5,594 nucleotides of DNA from positions 1-5,594 of the forward strand of contig CAIVHI010000027.1 of NCBI GenBank assembly GCA_903905685.1, in the 5' to 3' direction. Made by a program: the position numbers and the translations under genes. This DNA is from an uncultured Bacteroidota bacterium (GTDB lineage Bacteria > Bacteroidota > Bacteroidia > Chitinophagales > Chitinophagaceae). Below the pieces are notes generated by a model. It saw only the letters and a list, made by a program, of their open reading frames with translations, made no database searches and was not told the origin of the DNA. Shown here in pieces: positions 1-5,594 of this stretch (position 1 is the first letter of the stretch; the number at the start of each line of letters is the position of its first letter).

Positions 1-1356
1 AATCACCACATCGGCATTCTGCCCCCAGCGGTAATAAATCTTGGCGAGGTTGTTGATGATTTGGTTGAAGCCTACCGTCACGAAATCTGCAAACTGCATT
101 TCCATCATGGCTTTGTAGCCTTTCAGCGACAAGCCCAATGCGGCACCTACAATGGCGCTTTCGCAAATAGGGGTATTGCGCACGCGGTCTTTGCCGAAAC
201 GCTGCACAAAGCCCTCTGTGACCTTGAATGCACCGCCATATTCGGCAATGTCCTGACCCATGAGCACCAAGTTGGGGTAGAACTCCATGCACTGCCCAAG
301 GGCATCGGTTATGGCGCCTATGAATTTCCGATCTGTAGCTTTTTCAGGGTGCGACGGTGCCAATGCAGGTTTAGGATTCGGGCAATAGACATCCGCCATT
401 TCCACCTTGGTGTCGGCCACTATGGGTGGTGCGGCAAAGCCGCGGGCTATGCCGGTTTCTATTTCCTTGGTCATGGCATCGCGAATGCCGGCAATCTTTT
501 GGTCGTCGAGAATGCCTTCGCGCACCAAGTAGTTTTCATAGCAGGTCACGGGGTCTTTCCGGCCCCAGATTTCGAACAATTCCTTGGGCACATACTTCAC
601 GCCGCTGGCCTCTTCATGGCCACGCATGCGGAAGGTCATACATTCTATGAGTATCGGCTTTTGGGCATCTATGCAGTATCTGCGGGCATCGCGAATGGCG
701 TGATATACCTCCAAAATGTTGTTGCCGTCTATAGTGAGTCCCTTCATGCCATAACCCACTGCACGGTCGGCCAGTTGCGCGCAGGCGAACTGTTCGTTGA
801 TGGGGGTGCTGAGGCCGTAGCCGTTGTTTTCTATCAGGAAAATGACCGGGAGGTTCCAAACTGCAGCCACATTCAAAGCTTCGTGGAAGTCGCCCTCGCT
901 GGTGCCGCCATCTCCACAGAATGCCAAAGACACTTTTTGTTCGTTTTTTAGTTTGTGGGCCAATGCCACGCCGTCGGCAATGGCCATCTGGGGGCCTAAG
1001 TGCGATATCATGCCGCATATGTGGTAGTTGGCATTGCCGAAGTGGAACGAGCGTTCGCGGCCCTTGCTGTAGCCCTCGCGACTGCCCTGCCACTGCATGA
1101 AAAGCTTGTCGAACGGCATTTTGCGGGCGGTAAATACCCCTAAGTTGCGGTGCAGCGGCATGATGTATTCATCCGAATCGAGGGCAACGGTTGCGCCTAC
1201 TGCTATAGCTTCCTGACCAATGCCGCTGAACCACTTGCTGATTTTGCCCTGCCGCAGCAGCAGCAACATTTTCTCCTCAATCATCCTCGGCTTCACGAGT
1301 TCTGCATAAAGGGATACCAGTTGGTCGTCGGTGAGGCGCTGTTTGTTGAACTGCAT
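1..1356 (-). CDS. Fused alpha/beta E1 component of a 2-oxoacid dehydrogenase complex (C-terminus beyond the window)
   Basis: This is a thiamine-diphosphate-dependent E1 subunit, which decarboxylates a 2-oxoacid and passes the acyl group to the lipoyl domain of E2. I translated the minus strand by hand: 452 codons are open from ATG 1356 to base 1 with no stop. Residues 1 to about 320 are the alpha half, with WFSGIGQEAIAVG near 42-54 and the ThDP motif GDG (148-150) ... NN (177-178). From about residue 340 the beta half begins, with MGQDIAEYGGAFKVTEGF, RNTPICESAIVGAA and EMQFADF. Having both halves in one chain is common in Bacteroidota, usually at about 650-700 residues, so roughly a third is missing on the left. 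The frame is also open upstream to a TAG at 1561-1563, with ATGs at 1497 and 1461. I prefer 1356 because the family homology starts just after it and a promoter-like motif lies immediately upstream. The substrate (branched-chain 2-oxoacid or pyruvate) cannot be settled from this part. Confidence 0.94.
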   Translation of the reverse strand, partial: MQFNKQRLTDDQLVSLYAELVKPRMIEEKMLLLLRQGKISKWFSGIGQEAIAVGATVALDSDEYIMPLHRNLGVFTARKMPFDKLFMQWQGSREGYSKGRERSFHFGNANYHICGMISHLGPQMAIADGVALAHKLKNEQKVSLAFCGDGGTSEGDFHEALNVAAVWNLPVIFLIENNGYGLSTPINEQFACAQLADRAVGYGMKGLTIDGNNILEVYHAIRDARRYCIDAQKPILIECMTFRMRGHEEASGVKYVPKELFEIWGRKDPVTCYENYLVREGILDDQKIAGIRDAMTKEIETGIARGFAAPPIVADTKVEMADVYCPNPKPALAPSHPEKATDRKFIGAITDALGQCMEFYPNLVLMGQDIAEYGGAFKVTEGFVQRFGKDRVRNTPICESAIVGAALGLSLKGYKAMMEMQFADFVTVGFNQIINNLAKIYYRWGQNADVVI

Positions 1357-1372
1357 AGCTTGACTTGAAGTG

Positions 1373-1380
1373 CAAAAGTA
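1373..1380 (-). promoter_or_regulatory. Candidate -7 promoter element for the E1 gene
   Basis: Read on the minus strand, this is TACTTTTG, an exact match to the Bacteroidota -7 consensus TAnnTTTG. It lies 16 nt before the ATG at 1356, which would give a very short leader. No TTG-type -33 element sits at the expected 19-21 nt upstream, so this is a half-match. It favours the 1356 start over the upstream in-frame ATGs. Confidence 0.5.
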
Positions 1381-1627
1381 AGCCAAGGGGTTTAGAAAAG
1401 TTGCGGGTGGCCCAATCGTAGCGGTAAGCACGTTTGCAGGCTCTCGCAAATCGAGCGGCATATGACGGTATTGCAGCGGCCGTGCTTCAGCCTGCATTTT
1501 CCAAGAAAATTCTTCGGGAAGTGGTTTTAGGGGTGGATGGGCGTGGGCCTTTTCCCCTGGCTATAATGGAAATTGATTTGAAAATGCCGGCTATCAGATA
1601 ATCTGTAAATCCCCTCCGGTGACGCAC

Positions 1628-2524
1628 TTACAGCCCGATATCTGTTCGATATTCAGGCACCGGCTCCTGAAAGAGGAATCCATCCAGTTCGTTTTTGTCG
1701 TTGAAGCCGTTGATTTTCTGCCTGTAGTTAGCCGCTGTTCCGGGGTGTTCGATTTCGTGTTTCCGGTTCTTGCCCATTTCCAAAAATTCGGCTTCTTGGT
1801 CGATGCCCAAGAAGCGGCGGTTAGCGAGGTTGGCAGCAATTCCCGTGGTGCTGCTGCCCGTAAACGGGTCTAATATCCAGGCATTAGGCTTGGTGGAGGC
1901 CAAGATGAGCCGGGTTAAAACGGACAACGGTTTCTGCGTGGGGTGCTTGCCGCAAGTTTTCTCCCAAGGTGCAATTGCCGGCAGCTTCCACACGTCCTTC
2001 ATCTGCTTGTCGCCATTGAGCTTCTTCATAAGCTCGTAATTGAAGTAGTGGGGCACTTTTTCGTTTTTTCGGGCCCAAATGATTTGCTCGGTAGAGAAGG
2101 TAAAATATCGGCACGAAAAATTGGGGGGAGGGTTGGTCTTTTCCCAAGTAATGATGTTGAGTATCTTGAAACCCAACTCTGTAAGGATTTGACCTACGGA
2201 AAAGATGTTGTGCATAGTGCCGCTAATCCAGATGGTAGCGTCGTCCTTCATTTTGTCGCGCACCAACGAGAGCCATTGGCGGTTGAAATTGTTGATGAAT
2301 TCGAAGCCCTGCGATTTATCCCATTGCCCTTTATTCACGCTCACGATTTGGCCGCTTTGAATCGACAATCCATTGTTGGAGAGAAAATAAGGCGGATCTG
2401 CAAATACCATATCGAATTTATGGTCGAATTGCGGCATCAACACCATCGAATCTCCATTTAGGAGATAGAAGTTCTTGTCCTCGGATTTGAAGTAGGGGTT
2501 AAGCACTTTGTTGCGATTCAACAT
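1628..2524 (-). CDS. dpnA: DpnA-like adenine-N6 DNA methyltransferase (second methyltransferase of a GATC system)
   Basis: This is a beta-class (N6-adenine) methyltransferase resembling DpnA of the DpnII system. Numbered from ATG 2524 it has 298 residues, somewhat longer than the pneumococcal protein. The catalytic motif DPPY (43-46) comes first, in the family-typical context FADPPYFLSNNG, followed by SVNKGQWDKS (62-71). Then come TWEKTNPPPN (126-135), GKHPTQKP (192-199), the AdoMet-binding loop DPFTGSSTTG (219-228) and GIDQ (240-243). DPPY before the AdoMet loop defines the beta class. A TTG at 2545 would add seven residues; I chose the ATG because the extension carries no family motif. It starts 44 nt after the endonuclease stop codon, so it is probably co-transcribed. 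In pneumococcus, DpnA can methylate single-stranded DNA and protects transforming plasmids. That role here is inferred by homology. There is no clear Shine-Dalgarno sequence. Confidence 0.94.
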   Translation of the reverse strand: MLNRNKVLNPYFKSEDKNFYLLNGDSMVLMPQFDHKFDMVFADPPYFLSNNGLSIQSGQIVSVNKGQWDKSQGFEFINNFNRQWLSLVRDKMKDDATIWISGTMHNIFSVGQILTELGFKILNIITWEKTNPPPNFSCRYFTFSTEQIIWARKNEKVPHYFNYELMKKLNGDKQMKDVWKLPAIAPWEKTCGKHPTQKPLSVLTRLILASTKPNAWILDPFTGSSTTGIAANLANRRFLGIDQEAEFLEMGKNRKHEIEHPGTAANYRQKINGFNDKNELDGFLFQEPVPEYRTDIGL

Positions 2525-2568
2525 AGGAAGGGATTCCGAACCCAAAAAAAACCACAGGAATAGTAAAT

Positions 2569-3426
2569 TTATTGGTGTAGATCGATGGTACCTTCATCAA
2601 TAATTCGTTCCGTAAACTTGGTTAAAGTAGTCAAGTTATACACACTTGGAATCACGTTGTAGGCCTCTTCCAATTTGTTTTTGGCAGAGAGCCATCCCTG
2701 TCCGTCAGTTATCCAAACAAATTCATAGCCTTCGTATTGATTGATTTTCGGAGCCAAATCTGAATAGGCCCGTGCCGTCTCATTGAGCTTTGATCCGCCA
2801 CCGTTGTAGTAGTTGGTTTCAATTAGGTAGATCTTACACTTGGTACGGATTGCAAAATCAAAACGTTTCACGTCCACACCAAACGACAAAATTTCCCGAA
2901 ACCGGGTCACATTGACTTCCTTTTCATATTTTATGCGCGCATTATCAAATATAAGAGAAACAGCTTTCGACATGTTTTCTCCTCCGCGGTTTTTCCGCGC
3001 ATTGGTATCCAGTCCAACTTCAATGCCAAAAACATAGTCTACCAGATTCGTGATGTCTTTGTTCTTGAATACTTCACCCAGTCCTGTCTGCGTGATATAC
3101 TCAAAAATCGATGCAGGGGTTGAGAAGTAGGACTCGACCGATACGATGCTTCCCGAACCGTTGAAAGTCTTGGCCTGCTGTTTCTTTCTCACGGCAATCA
3201 AAATATCCAGAACCTCAAACACTTTTGAGTTTTCTTCATATATCTCTTGGATTGCCGCCGGGAGGTTTGCCTTGCCGATGAGGTAATTGAGTTGAGTGAG
3301 CTTAATGGAGATTTTATTGACGTTGCCCCTTATTTTTCCGAAATCGGTAAAGTAGTCGAGCGTCGCATTCGTTTCGGTAAGCTGCGAAAGGAATAGGTTA
3401 AATGGAGCGCGCATATCTTTTGGCAT
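2569..3426 (-). CDS. dpnB: Type II restriction endonuclease, DpnII/MboI family (predicted GATC cutter)
   Basis: This cytoplasmic endonuclease is predicted to cut unmethylated GATC in duplex DNA. At 285 residues it matches the family's usual 280-290. Family landmarks in order are DYFTDFGK (24-31), NLVDYVFGIEVGLDTNARKNRGG (127-149, the most diagnostic block), KRFDFAI (187-193), YLIETNYYNGGGSKLNE (200-216) and WITDGQGW (238-245). D190 and E203 are the likely metal-binding acids of a PD-(D/E)xK-like fold. The expected lysine position holds Asn (ETN), and from memory DpnII itself has EVN there, so this looks like a family trait and not damage. The ATG at 3426 overlaps the end of the upstream methyltransferase by 29 nt. 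A second ATG at 3414 would still overlap by 17 nt, and I cannot decide between them. The overlap suggests translational coupling, so that protection is made before the nuclease. Confidence 0.95.
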   Translation of the reverse strand: MPKDMRAPFNLFLSQLTETNATLDYFTDFGKIRGNVNKISIKLTQLNYLIGKANLPAAIQEIYEENSKVFEVLDILIAVRKKQQAKTFNGSGSIVSVESYFSTPASIFEYITQTGLGEVFKNKDITNLVDYVFGIEVGLDTNARKNRGGENMSKAVSLIFDNARIKYEKEVNVTRFREILSFGVDVKRFDFAIRTKCKIYLIETNYYNGGGSKLNETARAYSDLAPKINQYEGYEFVWITDGQGWLSAKNKLEEAYNVIPSVYNLTTLTKFTERIIDEGTIDLHQ

Positions 3427-4321
3427 CTATTGAATTGGTTATCAATAACTCATTCAACTCCCCCCGTTTCTCGGGATTGGAATTGATGCTTCTACGAGCC
3501 CGCACCCTCTTTATTTGGAAATCGGAATAGAGGTTGTCGAAAAAATCATCATTCACGTCCTTACCTTTCACATCCGAGTTGCTGAGTAGCCAAGAGTGGT
3601 TCAAGACATCCAATTTCGAGCAAAAATTCCTCAGCCTGATTTGTTCGTCGTCGCCAAATTCATCCTTGGCATAGGAATTGAAACTGGAGGTTTGGCTCAA
3701 TGGTTTGTACGGCGGATCGAAGTAAAACAGCGAGTTGGGGGCTGCATAATCAGCGGTCTGCTCAAAATCGCCACAAAGTATCTCCACCCGTTGCAAGGCA
3801 TCACTCACTGCAAAAAGGTTGTTCTTGTCACAAATCATGGGCTTTTTATAGCTTCCCATGGGCACATTATATTCGTTCTTCCTGTTTACCCTGTATAGTC
3901 CATTGAAGCACGTGCGGTTCAGGAAGACAAATAAAGCCGCTTGGACGGTGAAACCTTCTTTTCTCGCATTAAACAATTCCCTTTTTTCGTAATAATATGC
4001 TTTTTTCCCCTCCTCATCACCTTCCAGCCCATGATAGTCGTTTTGCAAATCTTCCAAGATGGAAATCAAGACTTTAGGTTCCGTCGCAATGCGCCGGTAT
4101 GCATTAATGAGATCTGCATTTATGTCATTGACGACCGCTTTCTCCAACTTTGGATACTTGCCAAGCATCCAAAACAAGATTGCACCGCTGCCTACAAAAG
4201 GCTCGATATACGTGAATTCGCTGCCGATCAAAGACGATGGCAGCGTCCGTTCTATTTCCGGTATCAATTGCGTCTTCCCCCCGGCCCACTTCAAAAACGG
4301 CTTCGCCACAATGTTTTTCAT
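3398..4321 (-). CDS. dpnM: Dam-class (D12) adenine-N6 DNA methyltransferase, DpnM-like (M1 of a GATC system)
   Basis: This enzyme transfers a methyl group from AdoMet to adenine N6, predicted in duplex GATC, protecting the host from the adjacent nuclease. The alpha-class motif order is complete over 307 residues: KWAGGK (11-16), the AdoMet loop EPFVGSGA (40-47), NDIN (65-68), the Dam-family segment CFNGLYRVNRKNEYNVPMG (138-156), and catalytic DPPY (202-205) within YFDPPYKPLSQTSSF. Dam and DpnM are about 280 residues, so this copy is intact and slightly long. The segment around 138-156 and the PLSQTSSF tail after DPPY resemble DpnM closely, which supports GATC specificity together with the neighbouring DpnII-type nuclease. 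It is the first gene of the minus-strand module, and its end overlaps the nuclease start. A strong promoter match lies 59-90 nt upstream of its ATG. No Shine-Dalgarno sequence is visible, as is usual for Bacteroidota. Confidence 0.96.
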   Translation of the reverse strand: MKNIVAKPFLKWAGGKTQLIPEIERTLPSSLIGSEFTYIEPFVGSGAILFWMLGKYPKLEKAVVNDINADLINAYRRIATEPKVLISILEDLQNDYHGLEGDEEGKKAYYYEKRELFNARKEGFTVQAALFVFLNRTCFNGLYRVNRKNEYNVPMGSYKKPMICDKNNLFAVSDALQRVEILCGDFEQTADYAAPNSLFYFDPPYKPLSQTSSFNSYAKDEFGDDEQIRLRNFCSKLDVLNHSWLLSNSDVKGKDVNDDFFDNLYSDFQIKRVRARRSINSNPEKRGELNELLITNSIDAKRYARSI

Positions 4322-4379
4322 ATTGAATCTGTAGGCACCATTTTCGATTTTATTTACCGACTAACAATAGACCCCAATC

Positions 4380-4411
4380 CAAAATTAGGGTATCATTCTC
4401 ATTCCGTCAAA
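4380..4411 (-). promoter_or_regulatory. Promoter of the restriction-modification module (-33 TTTG, -7 TAATTTTG)
   Basis: On the minus strand TTTG (4411-4408) is followed by a 20-nt spacer and TAATTTTG (4387-4380). This is an exact match to the Bacteroidota vegetative promoter (TTTG, 19-21 nt, TAnnTTTG). Transcription would start roughly at 4373-4377, giving a leader of about 50 nt before dpnM. No comparable match was noticed immediately upstream of the endonuclease or the DpnA-like gene, so one promoter may serve all three genes. Confidence 0.7.
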
Positions 4412-4565
4412 ATTGTTCGGCCGTATAGTCACCTGCCCGCCCTCCTTTTTTTCCCAAAGATGCCACCCTACAGGTCTCTCCACGTCACCTCTCGAACATC
4501 ACAATTAAAACGCAACATTCAAACTCCAAGTACAATTTTGGTTAACGATTTGCTGCGACGGTATA

Positions 4566-4594
4566 GGTTGGGTGAAACAAACCCCAGCCTTTTT
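4566..4594 (+). terminator. Rho-independent terminator-like hairpin with T tract
   Basis: GGTTGGG (4566-4572) can pair with CCCAGCC (4583-4589), giving seven pairs with one G-T wobble around a 10-nt loop, followed directly by TTTTT (4590-4594). The T tract follows only on the plus strand, so the direction would be plus. No plus-strand gene lies upstream in the window. It could end an unannotated small RNA, be a relic of a gene once located there, or block transcription into gcvH. Confidence 0.45.
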
Positions 4595-4672
4595 CGTTCC
4601 AGGTTGTTGCCTACCTATTTACCAACACAGTTCAGAATTCCACTTACAACCAACGTCTTGGTAGACTTATTT

Positions 4673-4692
4673 CGGAATATCCCGGTATTCCG
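4673..4692. repeat. Inverted repeat upstream of gcvH (7-bp arms, 6-nt centre)
   Basis: CGGAATA (4673-4679) and TATTCCG (4686-4692) are perfect inverted arms around TCCCGG. It sits about 90 nt before the candidate gcvH -33 element. It has no T tract, so an operator or RNA hairpin is more plausible than a terminator. A GATC (4692-4695) begins at its last base. Confidence 0.45.
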
Positions 4693-4780
4693 ATCGACGA
4701 TATACAATTCCCTTCAAACCGGAAGCAAGACCCCTTTTGGGATTTTCCAAACGGAGACCCCGGCTGTTTTTGCAATACAA

Positions 4781-4810
4781 TTGCTTCTGTAAAGTAATTT
4801 GCTAATTTTA
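4781..4810 (+). promoter_or_regulatory. Candidate gcvH promoter
   Basis: TTG (4781-4783), then a 19-nt spacer, then TAATTTTA (4803-4810). This differs from the TAnnTTTG consensus only in the last base. The element ends 18 nt before the gcvH ATG, leaving a short leader with no Shine-Dalgarno sequence. The location inside the 10-codon upstream TTG extension argues that the true gcvH start is 4829. Confidence 0.5.
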
Positions 4811-4828
4811 CCCTCAAATCATCAACAC

Positions 4829-5209
4829 ATGCAATTTCCGGCCAATTTACGTTACACCAAGGATCACGAATGGATCAGTATTGAAGGCAATATAGCCACC
4901 GTAGGCATTACCGATTTCGCCCAACACGAATTGGGAGACATCGTATTTGTAGATGTCGACACCAAGGGCAAGCCCATGACCGGCGGCGAAGTTTTCGGTA
5001 CCGTGGAAGCCGTTAAAACCGTGTCTGACCTGTTTCTGCCCATCAGCGGCACCATCATCGAGGTGAATGCCGCATTGGAAGGCAATCCCGATGCCGTGAA
5101 CAACGACCCTTATGGCGCAGGCTGGATGATTAAGATGGAGATGGACAATCCCGCAGAAGCGGACACCCTCCTCGATGCTGCCGCCTATAAAGACCTCATT
5201 GGCGAATAA
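4829..5209 (+). CDS. gcvH: Glycine cleavage system H protein
   Basis: GcvH is the small lipoylated carrier that shuttles the aminomethyl group between the P, T and L proteins of the cytoplasmic glycine cleavage complex. The 126 residues match the family's usual length. Family signatures are RYTKDHEW (8-15), VGITDFAQHELGDIVFVD (25-42) and the lipoylation site GTVEAVKTVSDL, with the modified lysine at K63. Near the end, NNDPYGAGWMIKME is also typical. I chose the ATG at 4829; the frame extends to a TTG at 4799, but that overlaps the promoter-like element and adds residues not found in the family. No other gcv gene is in the window, which is usual in Bacteroidota, where gcvH is often separate. 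It is followed after 3 nt by a VanZ-like gene, so the two are likely co-transcribed. Confidence 0.97.
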   Translation: MQFPANLRYTKDHEWISIEGNIATVGITDFAQHELGDIVFVDVDTKGKPMTGGEVFGTVEAVKTVSDLFLPISGTIIEVNAALEGNPDAVNNDPYGAGWMIKMEMDNPAEADTLLDAAAYKDLIGE

Positions 5210-5212
5210 GGG

Positions 5213-5594
5213 ATGCAGCCCGGTTTACTTTTTTCTTCAAGTTCACCTTATACCAAGCAAGCAAGGTTTGCAGCACTGCTGTGGACCTTGCTTGTTCTTG
5301 TTGGGTGCTTTGCCCCCGCCACAGCATTCCCAAAGGTTGACGTACCCTTTGCCGACAAGTGGGTACACTTTGTGATGTTTGGCGGTTTTGCCCTCCTATG
5401 GCTCTGTGCTTACCCCAAGCGGCAAGTGTCGCAATACCTCAAAATGCTGCTTGTAGCCGCAGCTTTCGGCTCCTTTATCGAAATCATGCAGGGCATCCTC
5501 ACCTTCCTCGGCCGCAGTATGGAATTCCTCGATGCCGTAGCCGACACGGTAGGGGGGATTTTGGGGATTTCCGTATTTGTTTTGGCTGGGAGGG
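5213..5594 (+). CDS. VanZ-like family integral membrane protein (truncated by the window end)
   Basis: The frame opens at ATG 5213, 3 nt after the gcvH stop, and runs off the right edge after 127 codons. It encodes a small multi-pass membrane protein with hydrophobic stretches near residues 19-36, 51-66, 78-98 and 110-126. The VanZ-like pattern is visible: DKWVHFVMFGGFALLW (48-63, K49 and H52), then FGSFIEIMQG (85-94, E90 and Q93), R101, and the helix LDAVADTVGGILG (106-118, D107 and D111). VanZ itself gives low-level teicoplanin resistance in enterococci, but most family members, including this gcvH neighbour, have no assigned function, so resistance should not be assumed. The family is usually about 120-160 residues, so little is probably missing. 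AAGGG just before the ATG resembles a Shine-Dalgarno sequence but is too close to be convincing. Confidence 0.85.
   Translation, partial: MQPGLLFSSSSPYTKQARFAALLWTLLVLVGCFAPATAFPKVDVPFADKWVHFVMFGGFALLWLCAYPKRQVSQYLKMLLVAAAFGSFIEIMQGILTFLGRSMEFLDAVADTVGGILGISVFVLAGR

Larger units (their letters stand above)
4322..4828. other. Divergent intergenic region between dpnM and gcvH
   Basis: These 507 nt separate the minus-strand module from plus-strand gcvH. Besides the promoters and hairpins listed separately, I see no gene. One plus-strand frame stays open through here (as part of 3941-4792), but its left part lies antisense to dpnM and the translation resembles no known family. Short minus-strand frames of about 30-50 codons are also unrecognisable. 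The sequence may be decayed DNA left at the insertion boundary, or a regulatory region. In several Flavobacteriia gcvH follows ruvA and sprA; no sprA end is recognisable here. Confidence 0.6.

Noticed and set aside
61..951. Plus-strand open frame of 296 codons
   Set aside because: It is antisense to the E1 gene, whose minus-strand frame carries clear ThDP and E1-beta motifs; the plus translation shows no known family.
1357..1560. N-terminal extension of E1 in the same frame (68 open codons, ATGs at 1497 and 1461)
   Set aside because: The promoter-like motif at 1373-1380 lies inside it, and the E1 family homology begins just after 1356; the extension translation has no recognisable targeting or domain signal.
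1587..1619. Possible terminator after the DpnA-like gene (CCGG arms around CAGATAATCTG, 1595-1605)
   Set aside because: The pairing is short and interrupted and no T tract follows on the minus strand.
1943..2461. Plus-strand open frame of 172 codons inside the DpnA-like gene
   Set aside because: Shadow of the minus-strand methyltransferase, which has all its motifs.
2544..2551. Run of eight A (eight T on the coding strand) before the DpnA-like gene, as a phase-variation tract
   Set aside because: It lies after the nuclease stop and before the chosen ATG, so slippage would not change either reading frame.
2817..2825. Loss of the catalytic lysine in the endonuclease (ETN in place of ExK)
   Set aside because: DpnII itself, as I recall it, has EVN at this position, so it appears to be the family's normal active site and not a mutation.
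3941..4792. Plus-strand open frame of 283 codons running from dpnM into the intergenic region
   Set aside because: Its left part is the complement of well-supported dpnM, and its right part resembles no protein family I recognise.
1602..4793. Direct repeat TCTGTAAA at 1602-1609 and 4786-4793 as a target-site duplication around the module
   Set aside because: An 8-bp match between two stretches of a few hundred bases is expected by chance about once, and no integrase, transposase or terminal inverted repeats are present.

Overview
The window looks like chromosomal DNA from a member of the Bacteroidota. Three things point there: a single-chain 2-oxoacid dehydrogenase E1 with alpha and beta halves fused, a gcvH gene followed 3 nt later by a VanZ-like membrane protein gene, and promoter motifs of the TTTG / TAnnTTTG type with no clear Shine-Dalgarno sequences. 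No rRNA or other marker allows a finer placement. The housekeeping flanks look moderately GC-rich (sampled lines about 55-58% G+C).

Layout: (1) 1-1356, minus strand, a fused E1 alpha/beta 2-oxoacid dehydrogenase whose C-terminal part lies beyond the left edge. (2) 1357-1627, a 271-nt gap holding the E1 promoter-like motif. (3) 1628-4321, minus strand, a complete three-gene GATC restriction-modification module of the DpnII/MboI kind. In transcription order it has a Dam-class adenine methyltransferase (DpnM-like), a DpnII-family endonuclease overlapping it by 29 nt, and a beta-class adenine methyltransferase (DpnA-like). (4) 4322-4828, a 507-nt divergent intergenic region with a good promoter for the module, a terminator-like hairpin, a 7-bp inverted repeat and a candidate gcvH promoter. 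(5) 4829-5209, plus strand, gcvH, complete. (6) 5213 to the right edge, plus strand, a VanZ-like protein, truncated by the window end.

The module is self-contained. The endonuclease should cut unmethylated GATC. DpnM should protect the host duplex. The DpnA-like enzyme, by analogy with Streptococcus pneumoniae, may methylate single-stranded incoming DNA. Sampled lines of the module are poorer in G+C (about 40-47%) than the metabolic genes on both sides, which fits horizontal acquisition between E1 and gcvH. No wholly unknown system is evident. The least explained DNA is the 507-nt divergent region.
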